Shown here: positions 1 to 6,782 of the stretch, piece after piece | Layout: every line of letters begins with the position of its first letter | Numbering within the stretch: position 1 is the stretch's first letter | From: Planctomycetaceae bacterium | GTDB taxonomy: Bacteria > Planctomycetota > Planctomycetia > Pirellulales > Thermoguttaceae | Reading direction: 5' to 3' | Assembly: GCA_031274045.1 (NCBI GenBank) | Contig: JAISQS010000722.1 | Span: 1 to 12,684, forward strand | Length of the DNA stretch: 12,684 nt | Translations under genes and position numbers: made by a program | The notes under the pieces: model-generated | The model's input: only the letters and a program-made list of their open reading frames with translations | Told to the model about the DNA's origin: nothing | Databases searched by the model: none

Positions 1-58
1 GTCGGGAGCAAGCGACTCGTTTATCACAAAAAAACTTTTTTGAAAAAGAAAGGTCAAT

Positions 59-1216
59 ATGAAAAGTTCAGTAAAGTTAGAAACTTTGCAAATTAACATG
101 TTAAAATGGGGGGGGGGGGGCGTACTACGTAATCCGAAAAATCGGATTTGTGCGTTTACCTTAGTTGAGTTGCTGGTTGTAATTGCGATAATTGGAGTGC
201 TGATTGCGTTGCTACTCCCCGCCGTCCAAGCAGCAAGAGAAGCCGCAAGAAGAATGTCTTGCTCAAGCAACATGAGACAGTGGGGAATCTCGCTGCACAA
301 CTATCACGACTCGTATGGCACATTACCGGGTATGGGATCATCAACAACTAACGGTTATTCCGTTCAGATTCGCTTGACTCCGTACATGGAACAGGGAGCG
401 ATTTTTGCAAAATTAGATTTAACCCAAAATTTACTTGGTGGAAGTGCTATGTCAGGAGGTTATTTCTTTAAGACTCACGCAGTCGAGGCAGCAGAATCAA
501 CATTAAGTGTTTTACATTGCCCAAGCGATGGTGCACCTAAAAAACGTGAAACTCCTTATCCGGGAGAAGGTAATACAACTCCTCTTGTTGGTGGAACGTG
601 TAACTATATGGTTTGTACTGGTAGTGATTACGCGAGAATATCTGCACCCAGCGCAACTGTAACAAAACCGAATGGCTTGTTTTACCATGATTCGGCGTAT
701 ACATTCGATTCAATTCAAGATGGTTCTTCAAACACAATGGCACTCTCTGAAGCGTGTGTTTGTATTGAAAAAGTGACTACCGGATTGACGTATGATAATT
801 GTGTGAGTTCGGGATCGCATAAAACGTTGATGTATGGTGAAGCTCCGATGGGTACATATTTTGATCTTCCAAGCGGAACAAGTACCGGTCTCACCGCGAA
901 TAGTTATGGTGGTTTAGATACTCACATGGTTGGCAATCAAACACCTTCAGCGGGCTGGCAAAATAATCGCGGCTTGTCTTGGGTACTGATTCAAGGATCT
1001 TACACGACCTATGGTGCGTTCATTCGTCCGAATGACAAAATACCGTCATATTGGAATATGAATCAGGGGTTCTTTATGGCGAACAGTTATCATCCGGGCG
1101 GTGTTAATGCGGCTTTTGCTGATGGTAGTGTTCGTATGGCATCTAATTCTGTTGATTTGAAACAATGGCGTTTAGCTGCGTCGATTGATGATGGAGAAGT
1201 TTTTTCAGGATTTTAG
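59..1216 (+). CDS. DUF1559 prepilin-like protein (type II pseudopilin-type N terminus)
   Basis: This 385-residue protein belongs to the large planctomycete DUF1559 (SBP_bac_10) family, whose members carry a type IV pilin-like N terminus and are thought to be exported and membrane- or surface-associated; their exact role is not established. The prepilin motif FTLVELLVVIAIIG starts at residue 33 with the conserved Glu at position 37. It is preceded by Ala32 instead of the usual Gly and followed by LLLPAVQAAREAARR. Near the C terminus the family signature H-x9-DG is present (His345, Asp355-Gly356). The ATG at 59 follows an AAAGG-like ribosome site at 49-53. The 32-residue leader is longer than the roughly 6-20 residues I expect and contains a run of 13 G bases, encoding Gly18-Gly21. 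The ATG at 98 is an alternative start, but it also lies before the G run. The family call is secure; the physiological role is unknown. Confidence 0.93.
   Translation: MKSSVKLETLQINMLKWGGGGVLRNPKNRICAFTLVELLVVIAIIGVLIALLLPAVQAAREAARRMSCSSNMRQWGISLHNYHDSYGTLPGMGSSTTNGYSVQIRLTPYMEQGAIFAKLDLTQNLLGGSAMSGGYFFKTHAVEAAESTLSVLHCPSDGAPKKRETPYPGEGNTTPLVGGTCNYMVCTGSDYARISAPSATVTKPNGLFYHDSAYTFDSIQDGSSNTMALSEACVCIEKVTTGLTYDNCVSSGSHKTLMYGEAPMGTYFDLPSGTSTGLTANSYGGLDTHMVGNQTPSAGWQNNRGLSWVLIQGSYTTYGAFIRPNDKIPSYWNMNQGFFMANSYHPGGVNAAFADGSVRMASNSVDLKQWRLAASIDDGEVFSGF
108..120 (+). repeat. Homopolymer tract of 13 G inside the DUF1559 reading frame
   Basis: Thirteen consecutive G bases lie after the in-frame ATGs at 59 and 98 and before the prepilin motif. 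No in-frame ATG or GTG follows the tract before FTLVELL. A gain or loss of one base would therefore separate the start codon from the body of the protein. This is the layout of a slipped-strand phase-variation tract. A sequencing or assembly length error is the main alternative. Confidence 0.85.
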
Positions 1217-1244
1217 TTTTTCTCCATGTAGGGTTTCGGCGTAG

Positions 1245-1295
1245 TTGAAAGCCAGCGGTTCGGAGATGCTTTTATCTCCGAACCGCAAATTTCAA
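1245..1295 (+). terminator. Stem-loop between the DUF1559 and PepSY genes, possible terminator
   Basis: A perfect 13-base-pair stem (1255-1267 with 1274-1286) with a six-base loop lies 38 bases after the DUF1559 stop codon. It is extended by an outer 6-base pairing (1245-1250 with 1290-1295) across a small internal loop. The stem is strong, but only a mixed A/T stretch follows rather than a clean T run, so it may end transcription weakly or stabilise the upstream message. It also argues against starting the next gene at the TTG at 1297. Confidence 0.45.
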
Positions 1296-1341
1296 ATTGT
1301 GTCAATCTGTAATTTATGTTGTCCTTGTATTCAGGTTTTGT

Positions 1342-2685
1342 ATGTTATTTTGTATTCAGATAATTTTTGCAACGTTAATATTTATTGCGATTCCGTCGAT
1401 ATTGTATCTTTTTGGGCGTGCGTTTATTCCGCGATTTTTTCGCCGTTTTGCTTATGAGGTGCATCTTTGGTTGGGAGTGGCAAGTAGTTTGATTTTATTT
1501 ATTGTCTGTTTGAGCGGAACGGCTCTGACATTCAAGACAGAAATAATCCAATTTATTGAACGAGAGCGTTATTATGTAGATGTTCCGTTTGGGGCGCAGC
1601 CGAAGCGGTTAGAAGAATTGGTGCCGCTTGTTGAGGAGACGGAGAAGGGGAAAGTTGTCCGCGTTCTTATTCCGGCGCGAGTTGATCAAAATTGGATATT
1701 CAATGTTAAAAAAGATTCACCCAAAGGAGTCACAAAATTGCCCGCCAGAATGCCCGCAATTCATGCGATGCTCGGCACTGCTTATATTGTCAATCCATAC
1801 ACCGGCGAATCGTTGGGAGAACAACGCAGCAAGACGTATATGTTTTTTATGATGCTTACTTTTTTGCATCGTTTTTTGTTGCTTGATATTCGGACGGGTC
1901 AAATAATTGTCGGCAGTGCGACATTGATTTTTCTCGTGTTGGTGATAGGTGGTTTTTGTCTTTGGTTGCCAGCGAAACTTCGTGTATTAAAAAGTTGGCT
2001 GTCCGGTTGCAAAATTCAATTTGGAAAAAGTTGGATGAAGTTTTTCTATGACATGCACAATACACTCGGATTTTATGCGCTCATTCCTGTTGTGATAATG
2101 GCGTTGACGGGTCCGATAATTTCGTTTACGTGGTACCGCTCGTTCGCGGCACAAGTCATAGGCGCAAAACCGCTCGGTAAAGCATTGGAAAAACCTGTGC
2201 CGTCAAAAAATTCGGGGAAAGAGTTGACGCGATTGAGTTGGGATGACTTCATAAAAAAGGGTGACGAATTAATTGCCCGCAAAGGAATCACAAGACTCGT
2301 GTTGCCGCAGTCGGCTGAAGGGAGTGTTACATTCCAAAGAATCGGCAGCGGTTGGTGTAGTATCGCGGCAACAGATAAAATTCAATTTGATCAATATACC
2401 GGAGAGGTTTTGAAAAGTGATTTATTTAATGAGATGCCTTTTGGTGAAAAAGTTGCTTCGTTAATTTTTCCGTTGCACAATGGTGAAATTTTTGGTACGG
2501 TTTCAAAAGTGATTTATTTTATAACATGCTTGATCGCAACATCACTCCCAATCACGGGACTGATTCTTTGGTCAAGAAAACTAAAATCACGATACACAAA
2601 AAATAAGAAAAACAAACAATCCAAAGATTTGCCCATCAAAACAGACGAAAAGTTAAGAGCAACAGCATTCGCATTAACGGATTAG
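1342..2685 (+). CDS. PepSY-associated transmembrane protein (PiuB/ferric-reductase-like)
   Basis: This 447-residue inner-membrane protein is of the PepSY_TM family, which includes iron-regulated PiuB-like proteins and ferrisiderophore reductases such as FpvG. It has an extra N-terminal hydrophobic helix (residues 3-25) and then the canonical core: a helix after HLWLG (41-63), an external PepSY region with NPYTGE (151-156), a helix pair (171-209 and 236-265), a second external region with FDQYTGE (349-355), and a last helix (386-410). One His lies at or near each core helix: His41, His176, His239 and His379. These are candidate bis-His heme ligands for electron transfer across the membrane. 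A basic tail of about 35 residues follows. I chose the ATG at 1342; a TTG at 1297 would add 15 residues but abuts the upstream stem-loop. The nearby HmuS-like locus makes an iron or heme reductase role attractive, but this is inference. Confidence 0.88.
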   Translation: MLFCIQIIFATLIFIAIPSILYLFGRAFIPRFFRRFAYEVHLWLGVASSLILFIVCLSGTALTFKTEIIQFIERERYYVDVPFGAQPKRLEELVPLVEETEKGKVVRVLIPARVDQNWIFNVKKDSPKGVTKLPARMPAIHAMLGTAYIVNPYTGESLGEQRSKTYMFFMMLTFLHRFLLLDIRTGQIIVGSATLIFLVLVIGGFCLWLPAKLRVLKSWLSGCKIQFGKSWMKFFYDMHNTLGFYALIPVVIMALTGPIISFTWYRSFAAQVIGAKPLGKALEKPVPSKNSGKELTRLSWDDFIKKGDELIARKGITRLVLPQSAEGSVTFQRIGSGWCSIAATDKIQFDQYTGEVLKSDLFNEMPFGEKVASLIFPLHNGEIFGTVSKVIYFITCLIATSLPITGLILWSRKLKSRYTKNKKNKQSKDLPIKTDEKLRATAFALTD

Positions 2686-2711
2686 TATATTTCCAGATTA
2701 TTTCGGATGTT

Positions 2712-2739
2712 GTAGAGACGCAATGCCTTGCGTCTCTAC
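2712..2739 (+). terminator. Strong hairpin 26 bases after the PepSY stop, REP-like, possible terminator
   Basis: A perfect 12-base-pair stem (2712-2723 with 2728-2739) closes on a TGCC loop. From memory, hairpins of this GTAGAGACGCAA type recur in many genomes as dispersed palindromes. Its position just after the PepSY gene would let it end or protect that transcript, but no long T run follows. Confidence 0.5.
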
Positions 2740-2945
2740 TTTGCCCTTTATCAATACACCGTATCAATACGCTACATCAACGCCCTGAAAGGGCAAAATA
2801 CTATAGCGTATGGCAACGCCATACGATAATTGATTGTAAATAACCTTCGCCCCAACGGGGCAATAATATCAGACCAAACGGAAGTTTTTAGTTTTCAGTA
2901 TGATCCTTACTAAAAACTAACGTTATTACATTCCGTTAGGAATGT

Positions 2946-3075
2946 ATCGCTCGGTAGAAAATGAAGCTCCGCCACGTTATTGCATTCCGTAGGAATGCAA
3001 CCCTGCGGCTCGCCCAATGGTAGCATTCCTACGGAATGCTCGTTTGTGTGGGGACACCATTTTCTACCGAGCGAT
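2946..3075. repeat. 18-base inverted repeat enclosing two complementary 17-base palindromes
   Basis: Bases 2946-2963 are the exact reverse complement of 3058-3075. Within them, 2982-2998 and 3023-3039 are each palindromic (7-base arms, 3-base centre) and are also exact reverse complements of each other. The element can therefore fold either as two small hairpins or as one long cruciform. Confidence 0.85.
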
Positions 3076-3188
3076 GCAAACCTACGGCTTGCATATATAT
3101 TATATTTGACCCTTTCAGTGGATTGATAAATCGGAAGTTTACCGTCAAATGTAACCCAAAACAAAATCCGAAATAATCGGTATATTTC

Positions 3189-3260
3189 GTCAACAGATTA
3201 CGCAGATTTAACAGATTTTAATAAAAAAACTAATCTGTATAATCTGTAAAATCTGTTGAC
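3189..3260. repeat. 72-base palindromic repeat, copy A (CAGATT family)
   Basis: The ends form a perfect 11-base inverted repeat (3189-3199 with 3250-3260). CAGATT occurs at 3194, 3203 and 3212, and its complement AATCTG occurs at 3232, 3241 and 3250, so both arms have a 9-base period. A close relative lies at 5956-6026. It sits about 60 bases before the zinc-finger gene. Confidence 0.88.
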
Positions 3261-3318
3261 AAACAACAGTAATAACGGGACTTTGTAATCGTAATGTTTT
3301 AAATTTGAATAAAGAAAA

Positions 3319-4047
3319 ATGTCAAGTTGTGCGCATTGTGGGGCGGTGATATTGTTTGGCGGGGTCAAGCATGGTAGTTGGACTTTTTGTTGTCAGAAGT
3401 GTTGTGACGCGAGTAATGTTCGGTCGGGGCAAGCGGCATTGGTTCCGAATTCGAGTTGTGCGCATTGTGGGTCGGTGATATTGTTTGGCGGGGTCAAGCG
3501 TAGTAGTTGGACTTTTTGTAGCCAGAAGTGTTGTGACGCGAGTAATATTTGGTTGGAGCAAGTCGCATTGGTGCCGGATGACTTGGTTGATGAGCTTGTC
3601 CATGAAACGCACACAGGAAATTGTCCGATGTGCGGGGGAATCGGACCGGTGGACATTCACGTTTCACACCGCGTTATCTCATTACTAGTAATGACACTTT
3701 TTCACTCAACCCCAAGAATGTCATGCCAATCATGCGCAACATTCGCGAAAATCAAAGACAGCTTGATTACTTTGTTTCTCGGCTGGTGGGGATTTCCTTG
3801 GGGGGTTGTAACGACTCCGATTTACTTGATGCGAAACGCATACGGTTTAATTTGTCCGGTCTCCTCACTAGAACCTTCACAACAACTAAAAGATCACCTC
3901 CGACTAACAATCGCAACACAACTACAACAAGAAATAACCAACGAAACAACCGAAGAAACCGAAGACCAAATCAATGATGAAATCAACGACAACTACGACG
4001 AATATGAAGACGACGAAGACGAAGATGATTTTGCGCAACAAAAATAG
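3319..4047 (+). CDS. Tandem FCS-like zinc-finger protein with GWWGFPWG membrane segment and acidic tail
   Basis: I recognise the layout of this 242-residue protein but not a function. Residues 2-44 and 45-87 are two copies of a 43-residue unit, identical at 33 positions. Each carries C-x2-C and a later FC-x3-C (CAHCG...WTFC.QKCC), which fits an FCS/treble-clef zinc-binding module. A third Cys region follows (CPMC at about 101-104, then CQSC). It is joined to a hydrophobic GWWGFPWG-VVTTP-IYLMRN segment that I recall from planctomycete proteins with one or two membrane helices. The last 40 residues are extremely acidic and Thr/Asn-rich. The ATG at 3319 lacks a Shine-Dalgarno sequence. An intrinsic terminator overlaps the stop codon, so the gene probably ends its own transcription unit. 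Metal binding at the membrane or a regulatory role are both possible. Confidence 0.8.
   Translation: MSSCAHCGAVILFGGVKHGSWTFCCQKCCDASNVRSGQAALVPNSSCAHCGSVILFGGVKRSSWTFCSQKCCDASNIWLEQVALVPDDLVDELVHETHTGNCPMCGGIGPVDIHVSHRVISLLVMTLFHSTPRMSCQSCATFAKIKDSLITLFLGWWGFPWGVVTTPIYLMRNAYGLICPVSSLEPSQQLKDHLRLTIATQLQQEITNETTEETEDQINDEINDNYDEYEDDEDEDDFAQQK
3322..3579 (+). repeat. Tandem duplication of a 129-base coding unit
   Basis: Units 3322-3450 and 3451-3579 are in-frame direct copies encoding the two 43-residue zinc modules. Most of the DNA differences are confined to the last third of the unit, and long stretches of the first two thirds are identical. That suggests a fairly recent duplication or ongoing gene conversion. 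Confidence 0.9.
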
Positions 4048-4069
4048 GCGAACCTATTTTTGTTTTTTT
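4040..4069 (+). terminator. Intrinsic terminator overlapping the zinc-finger gene stop codon
   Basis: A 9-base-pair stem (4040-4048 with 4053-4061) has a CGAA loop and is followed directly by G then seven T. The TAG stop at 4045-4047 lies within the first arm. The A run on the other side would also give a weaker signal on the opposite strand. This is the cleanest rho-independent terminator in the window. Confidence 0.8.
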
Positions 4070-4224
4070 GAGAGATGCGAACCAGACGAAAATACAAAAT
4101 AAACGAAAAGAGTTGATGACAAAATTTCGTTTGTTTGGTCTGTTTTGCTTGTTTCGTATTCTCCAAAATTTTATTAACCAAAAATAATTCTGAATGATTT
4201 CAGAGTTGATATGAGAAAAAGAAA

Positions 4225-4917
4225 ATGAGAATTAGAGTGAAAATTTTTACGATTATGTTTGTTGGTTTTGTCGCGGTGTTTTTTGCGCAATTTTTGTACG
4301 CAAATAAGCCAAGTGAAGCTGAGCGTTTTGAAATCTTTATCAAGACGGATGGATTGGTTAAAGCGTTGGACTTGACGAGTGAGCAAGTTGAGAAGTTGAA
4401 AGCGGCTGTTGATAAGTCGTATTTTCCTCACGGACGAAACGGCAAACCGGGAGTCGATCCGCCGCCGGCAGAAGGTTTTAAAATGGATGATGATTTTCGC
4501 ACAGAAATTTACAAAATCCTTACCCCAAAACAGAAACAACTCGTCTTGACCTACAAATTCCAACTCGACGGAGGCTTCAACGCAAACGCATTGTACACAA
4601 CAAAACTCGAAGTATTCAACTTGACCGGCGAACAACAAAAAAAATTGCAAGAACTTGAAGTCGAAAGAAGCGGAAAATATCAAGAAATTTTCAAAAACGC
4701 AAAACTCGAAAAACCGGAAGAAGACATCAAAAAACTTTCAAACGAAGAACGAAAAACAACAATGGAAAAAATCCACACCAAAATGAAAGAAATCGCCGCC
4801 GATTACAACAAAAAAATGAAATCCGTACTAACAAAAGAACAAATCGAACTCGGCAATAAATTAACCAACGAAGGAAAAGGTTTGCGAGAAAAAGTAGGTT
4901 TGAAAGCAGAACATTGA
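4225..4917 (+). CDS. Exported LTxxQ-motif protein (Spy/CpxP-like)
   Basis: This 230-residue protein has an N-terminal signal sequence: Arg and Lys in the first six residues, a hydrophobic core at 8-24, and a likely cut after YA near residue 26. It should therefore act in the periplasm. Four LTxxQ motifs are visible: LTSEQ (50-54), LTPKQ (99-103), LTGEQ (133-137) and LTKEQ (202-206). Long charged helical stretches, Lys/Glu-rich from about 138 to 200, lie between and after them. This is the pattern of the Spy/CpxP superfamily, whose characterised members are periplasmic chaperones or metal/stress sensors. Many planctomycete paralogues are uncharacterised. The codons change from T/G-ending in the first 90 or so residues to A/C-ending afterwards. 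A five-codon frame starting at 4211 ends in a TGA overlapping this ATG. A chaperone role is inferred from the motif only. Confidence 0.8.
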   Translation: MRIRVKIFTIMFVGFVAVFFAQFLYANKPSEAERFEIFIKTDGLVKALDLTSEQVEKLKAAVDKSYFPHGRNGKPGVDPPPAEGFKMDDDFRTEIYKILTPKQKQLVLTYKFQLDGGFNANALYTTKLEVFNLTGEQQKKLQELEVERSGKYQEIFKNAKLEKPEEDIKKLSNEERKTTMEKIHTKMKEIAADYNKKMKSVLTKEQIELGNKLTNEGKGLREKVGLKAEH

Positions 4918-4987
4918 GGCAACTCGTACTCTTCACGCATTAAAATTCATTTCAGTTTTTTATTTTCAATACTTATTTAGAACCTTA

Positions 4988-5105
4988 TTTTTTGGCACGC
5001 AGATGACACCAGATTATCAGGATTTGCGCAGATTTTTTTATAAATGCCTGTTCTCCTTTATCTGCGAATATTTTTAAAATCTGCGTTATCTGCGTGCTAA
5101 AAAAA
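4988..5105. repeat. Palindromic repeat, diverged member of the CAGAT family
   Basis: A perfect 10-base inverted pair (4995-5004 with 5088-5097), extended by T-rich and A-rich flanks, encloses several CAGAT-like words and their complements. It resembles the 3189-3260 and 5956-6026 elements but has a longer and less regular centre. It lies about 50 bases before the first gene of the HmuS-like locus, so it sits in or near that promoter. I found no convincing -35/-10 pair. Confidence 0.75.
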
Positions 5106-5151
5106 GTTGCGGATATTGTGCTGATACATTACACAAATTACAAAAATTACT

Positions 5152-5898
5152 ATGAATACGTTTATTGTTAGTCCGTTTTGGCAGAGTGTTGATGAGCAAT
5201 CGGTTGGGGCGATGCTTGTTGCTTTGACGGTTATGATATTGGTGTCGGGAGCGGTTTCGCTTGTGCGTGCGCGTAGTGTGAATATGTTTCTTTTGACATT
5301 GGGGTTGATAATTTTATCGGCGGTGTTGCTTGCGCCGAAGGCGGATTCGCAGTCGCCGAAAGTGTTTCAAGTTTGGCTGATGAGTCCGTCGGTATTGAGC
5401 GGGCTTTCAATTATCCAAATCATAATGACAACAATCGTAGTTTTCGGCTCCATACGGCAAGAATTTTGTGTTGCGCGAAGGGGTACATTTTTGCATGAGT
5501 TGCGATCTTGGTTTATTTCGTTTGTTACGGTTTTGCCGTCGCCGATATTGCTTGTGTTTATATTTTGGGTTGAGCAAAACATTATGATTTCGACACGTCA
5601 AAACGCGCCGGCTCATATCGGTTTGCAAGTCGGAGTAACGATAGCGGCGGTTTTGCTCATGTTGTCGTTTATGGTTACTTGGCTTGGCAAATACAGGTTG
5701 TTGGCGGCACATTTTTTTGTCGGCTTGATTCTCGTCTGCTCCGGCGCATTGCTGCCTTGCATCACAACAAAATTGTCAATAAACCAAATCACCGATAACC
5801 AATATTCACCACATCCGGCAATCATAATCGCAATCCTGATCGCAATGTCCGCAGTGTTCGTAATAGGATTCAGACGAGGAAAAAAATTAAGATCGTAG
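5152..5898 (+). CDS. Polytopic membrane protein of the HmuS-like locus
   Basis: This 248-residue protein has about seven predicted membrane segments, near residues 18-38, 43-61, 78-101, 113-136, 157-178, 184-205 and 222-241. There is a basic RRGKKLRS tail and no recognisable catalytic motif. I do not recognise the family from sequence alone. Its position, directly before ExbB-like, DUF2149 and CobN-like genes, matches the unassigned polytopic membrane protein of the Bacteroidetes hmuSTUV cluster, or the DUF2162 transporter-like protein of methanogen CobN clusters. It may form the substrate path or a membrane platform for the chelatase. Codons are T/G-ending at the start and A/C-ending over about the last 45 residues. 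It is followed by a weak hairpin and a palindromic repeat, so co-transcription with the next gene is likely but not shown. Confidence 0.75.
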   Translation: MNTFIVSPFWQSVDEQSVGAMLVALTVMILVSGAVSLVRARSVNMFLLTLGLIILSAVLLAPKADSQSPKVFQVWLMSPSVLSGLSIIQIIMTTIVVFGSIRQEFCVARRGTFLHELRSWFISFVTVLPSPILLVFIFWVEQNIMISTRQNAPAHIGLQVGVTIAAVLLMLSFMVTWLGKYRLLAAHFFVGLILVCSGALLPCITTKLSINQITDNQYSPHPAIIIAILIAMSAVFVIGFRRGKKLRS

Positions 5899-5906
5899 TA
5901 ACAATT

Positions 5907-5936
5907 TCTCTAAATTTTTATCGCATATTTTAGAGA
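5907..5936 (+). terminator. Weak stem-loop after the seven-helix membrane protein gene
   Basis: An 8-base-pair A/T-rich stem (5907-5914 with 5929-5936) lies just after the stop codon, and only a short mixed T stretch follows. It could attenuate read-through into the ExbB-like gene or be chance in A/T-rich DNA. Confidence 0.25.
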
Positions 5937-5955
5937 GATATTTCAAATAATTTTT

Positions 5956-6026
5956 GTCAACAAATTACGCGGATTTAACAGATTTTAATAAAAAACCAAT
6001 CTGCAAAATCTGTAAAATATGTTGAC
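5956..6026. repeat. 71-base palindromic repeat, copy B (CAGATT family)
   Basis: It aligns over its full length with the 3189-3260 element, with few substitutions and one base fewer. It shares the GTCAACA/TGTTGAC ends (5956-5962 with 6020-6026) and the central A-rich run. The copy lies within the HmuS-like locus, 50 bases before the ExbB-like gene, and should form a hairpin in the transcript. Confidence 0.88.
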
Positions 6027-6076
6027 CAAAACAACAATTTAACCAAAACCAACAAACCTGAAAGTTAAAAACTAAC

Positions 6077-6667
6077 ATGTCAATTCTCACAAATATTTTT
6101 TACATTATTTCAATATCGCTAATGATTCCGGTGATGTTAGCGTTATTGTTTGGGCTTATTTATTCGCTTTATCTTGCGGGTATAACGGTGTATGAGTTTA
6201 TGTCTCGTATGCAGCGGCGTGAGCAGCTTGCGAAACTTATTGCGTTGTTTGAGAGCAGGAGTGCGGAGTTCCCTGAAATTGAGGGCGACAACGAATTTTC
6301 GCGTGTATTGAATCTTATAATTAAGAGCAGTGATGATTCGCTTCTTATCGGCAAAAAGATAGCGGAGATTGAGTCGTCGCGGCGGTCGGAGTTACAAAAA
6401 ATCTCGGACTTAACTAAATACGGACCGGCAATCGGATTGATGGGAACGTTGATTCCTTTGGGGCCTGCGCTTGTCGGTTTAGCGGAGGGGAATCTTGTGG
6501 CTTTGTCAAACAACATGATCATCGCGTTTGCAACAACAGTTGTCGGCGTTCTTGTCAGCCTAATCGCACTCGCAATTCATAGCGCAAAAAAAGGATGGTA
6601 CAGAGATGACTCAATACTACTCGCCTTCGCCGCAGAAAGAATTATCGAAATCAAAAACGAAAAATAA
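6077..6667 (+). CDS. MotA/TolQ/ExbB-type proton-channel protein (HmuS-like locus)
   Basis: This 196-residue protein has the MotA/TolQ/ExbB layout. A first membrane helix (about 10-36) is followed by a cytoplasmic stretch rich in charged residues (43-112) and then two helices. The second helix carries the signature KYGPAIGLMGTLIPLGPAL (114-131). The third carries NNMIIAFATTVVGVLVSLIAL (145-165), including the conserved Ala-Thr-Thr. In this family the paired helices form a proton-conducting channel with an ExbD/TolR/MotB partner. The partner here is plausibly the DUF2149 protein encoded next. The gene is separated from its partner by about 470 bases that hold a foldback element. Its codons are T/G-ending at the start and A/C-ending at the end. 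The family call is strong; coupling to the chelatase is inferred from conserved gene neighbourhoods. Confidence 0.9.
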   Translation: MSILTNIFYIISISLMIPVMLALLFGLIYSLYLAGITVYEFMSRMQRREQLAKLIALFESRSAEFPEIEGDNEFSRVLNLIIKSSDDSLLIGKKIAEIESSRRSELQKISDLTKYGPAIGLMGTLIPLGPALVGLAEGNLVALSNNMIIAFATTVVGVLVSLIALAIHSAKKGWYRDDSILLAFAAERIIEIKNEK

Positions 6668-6741
6668 TGCACAGGAAATAATTCACAGGAAAGTAACGGA
6701 AGGTTTTTTTATACTTTTTACACGTGAAAATTCCCTTTCGC

Positions 6742-6772
6742 AATCGTAATAAATATGATTTTATTACCGATT
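6742..6772 (+). repeat. Hairpin after the ExbB-like gene
   Basis: Bases 6742-6753 pair with 6760-6772, apart from one bulged base. The hairpin is about 75 bases after the ExbB-like stop codon and just outside the foldback element. It may be part of that element or a weak terminator; no long T run follows. Confidence 0.45.
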
Positions 6773-6782
6773 TGTGCTACGG

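Larger units (their letters stand above)
2687..3187. repeat. Nested palindrome cluster (REP/MITE-like), no gene
   Basis: This gene-free stretch is almost entirely inverted repeats. Two outer pairs are nearly concentric: 2697-2708 with 3166-3177 (12 of 12) and 2747-2759 with 3118-3130 (12 of 13). Inside are small hairpins at 2782-2794, 2807-2825 and 2849-2861, and a 12-base pair with one mismatch (2889-2900 with 2908-2919). There is also an 18-base perfect inverted repeat (2946-2963 with 3058-3075) that encloses two mutually complementary 17-base palindromes. A reading frame on the minus strand covers the centre, but its protein simply translates the palindromes, so I do not call it a gene. 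The cluster looks like mobile or amplified non-coding repeats nested in one another. Confidence 0.8.

Noticed and set aside
1297..1341. TTG start giving 15 more residues for the PepSY protein
   Set aside because: The TTG directly abuts the arm of the upstream stem-loop and has no ribosome site; the ATG at 1342 leads straight into the first membrane helix.
2910..3164. 84-codon minus-strand frame containing a LGEPQGCIPTECN-like stretch
   Set aside because: The peptide is the translation of the palindromic repeats, a known source of false small genes; there is no other evidence of coding.
3189..3260. CRISPR-like or tRNA-like reading of the 9-base-period palindromes
   Set aside because: Units are only about 9 bases, with no spacers of CRISPR length, no cas genes, and no cloverleaf or anticodon arm.
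4211..4228. Five-codon leader peptide overlapping the LTxxQ gene start
   Set aside because: An ATG and an overlapping TGA are present, but so short a frame in A-rich DNA is easily chance and has no regulatory sequence signature.
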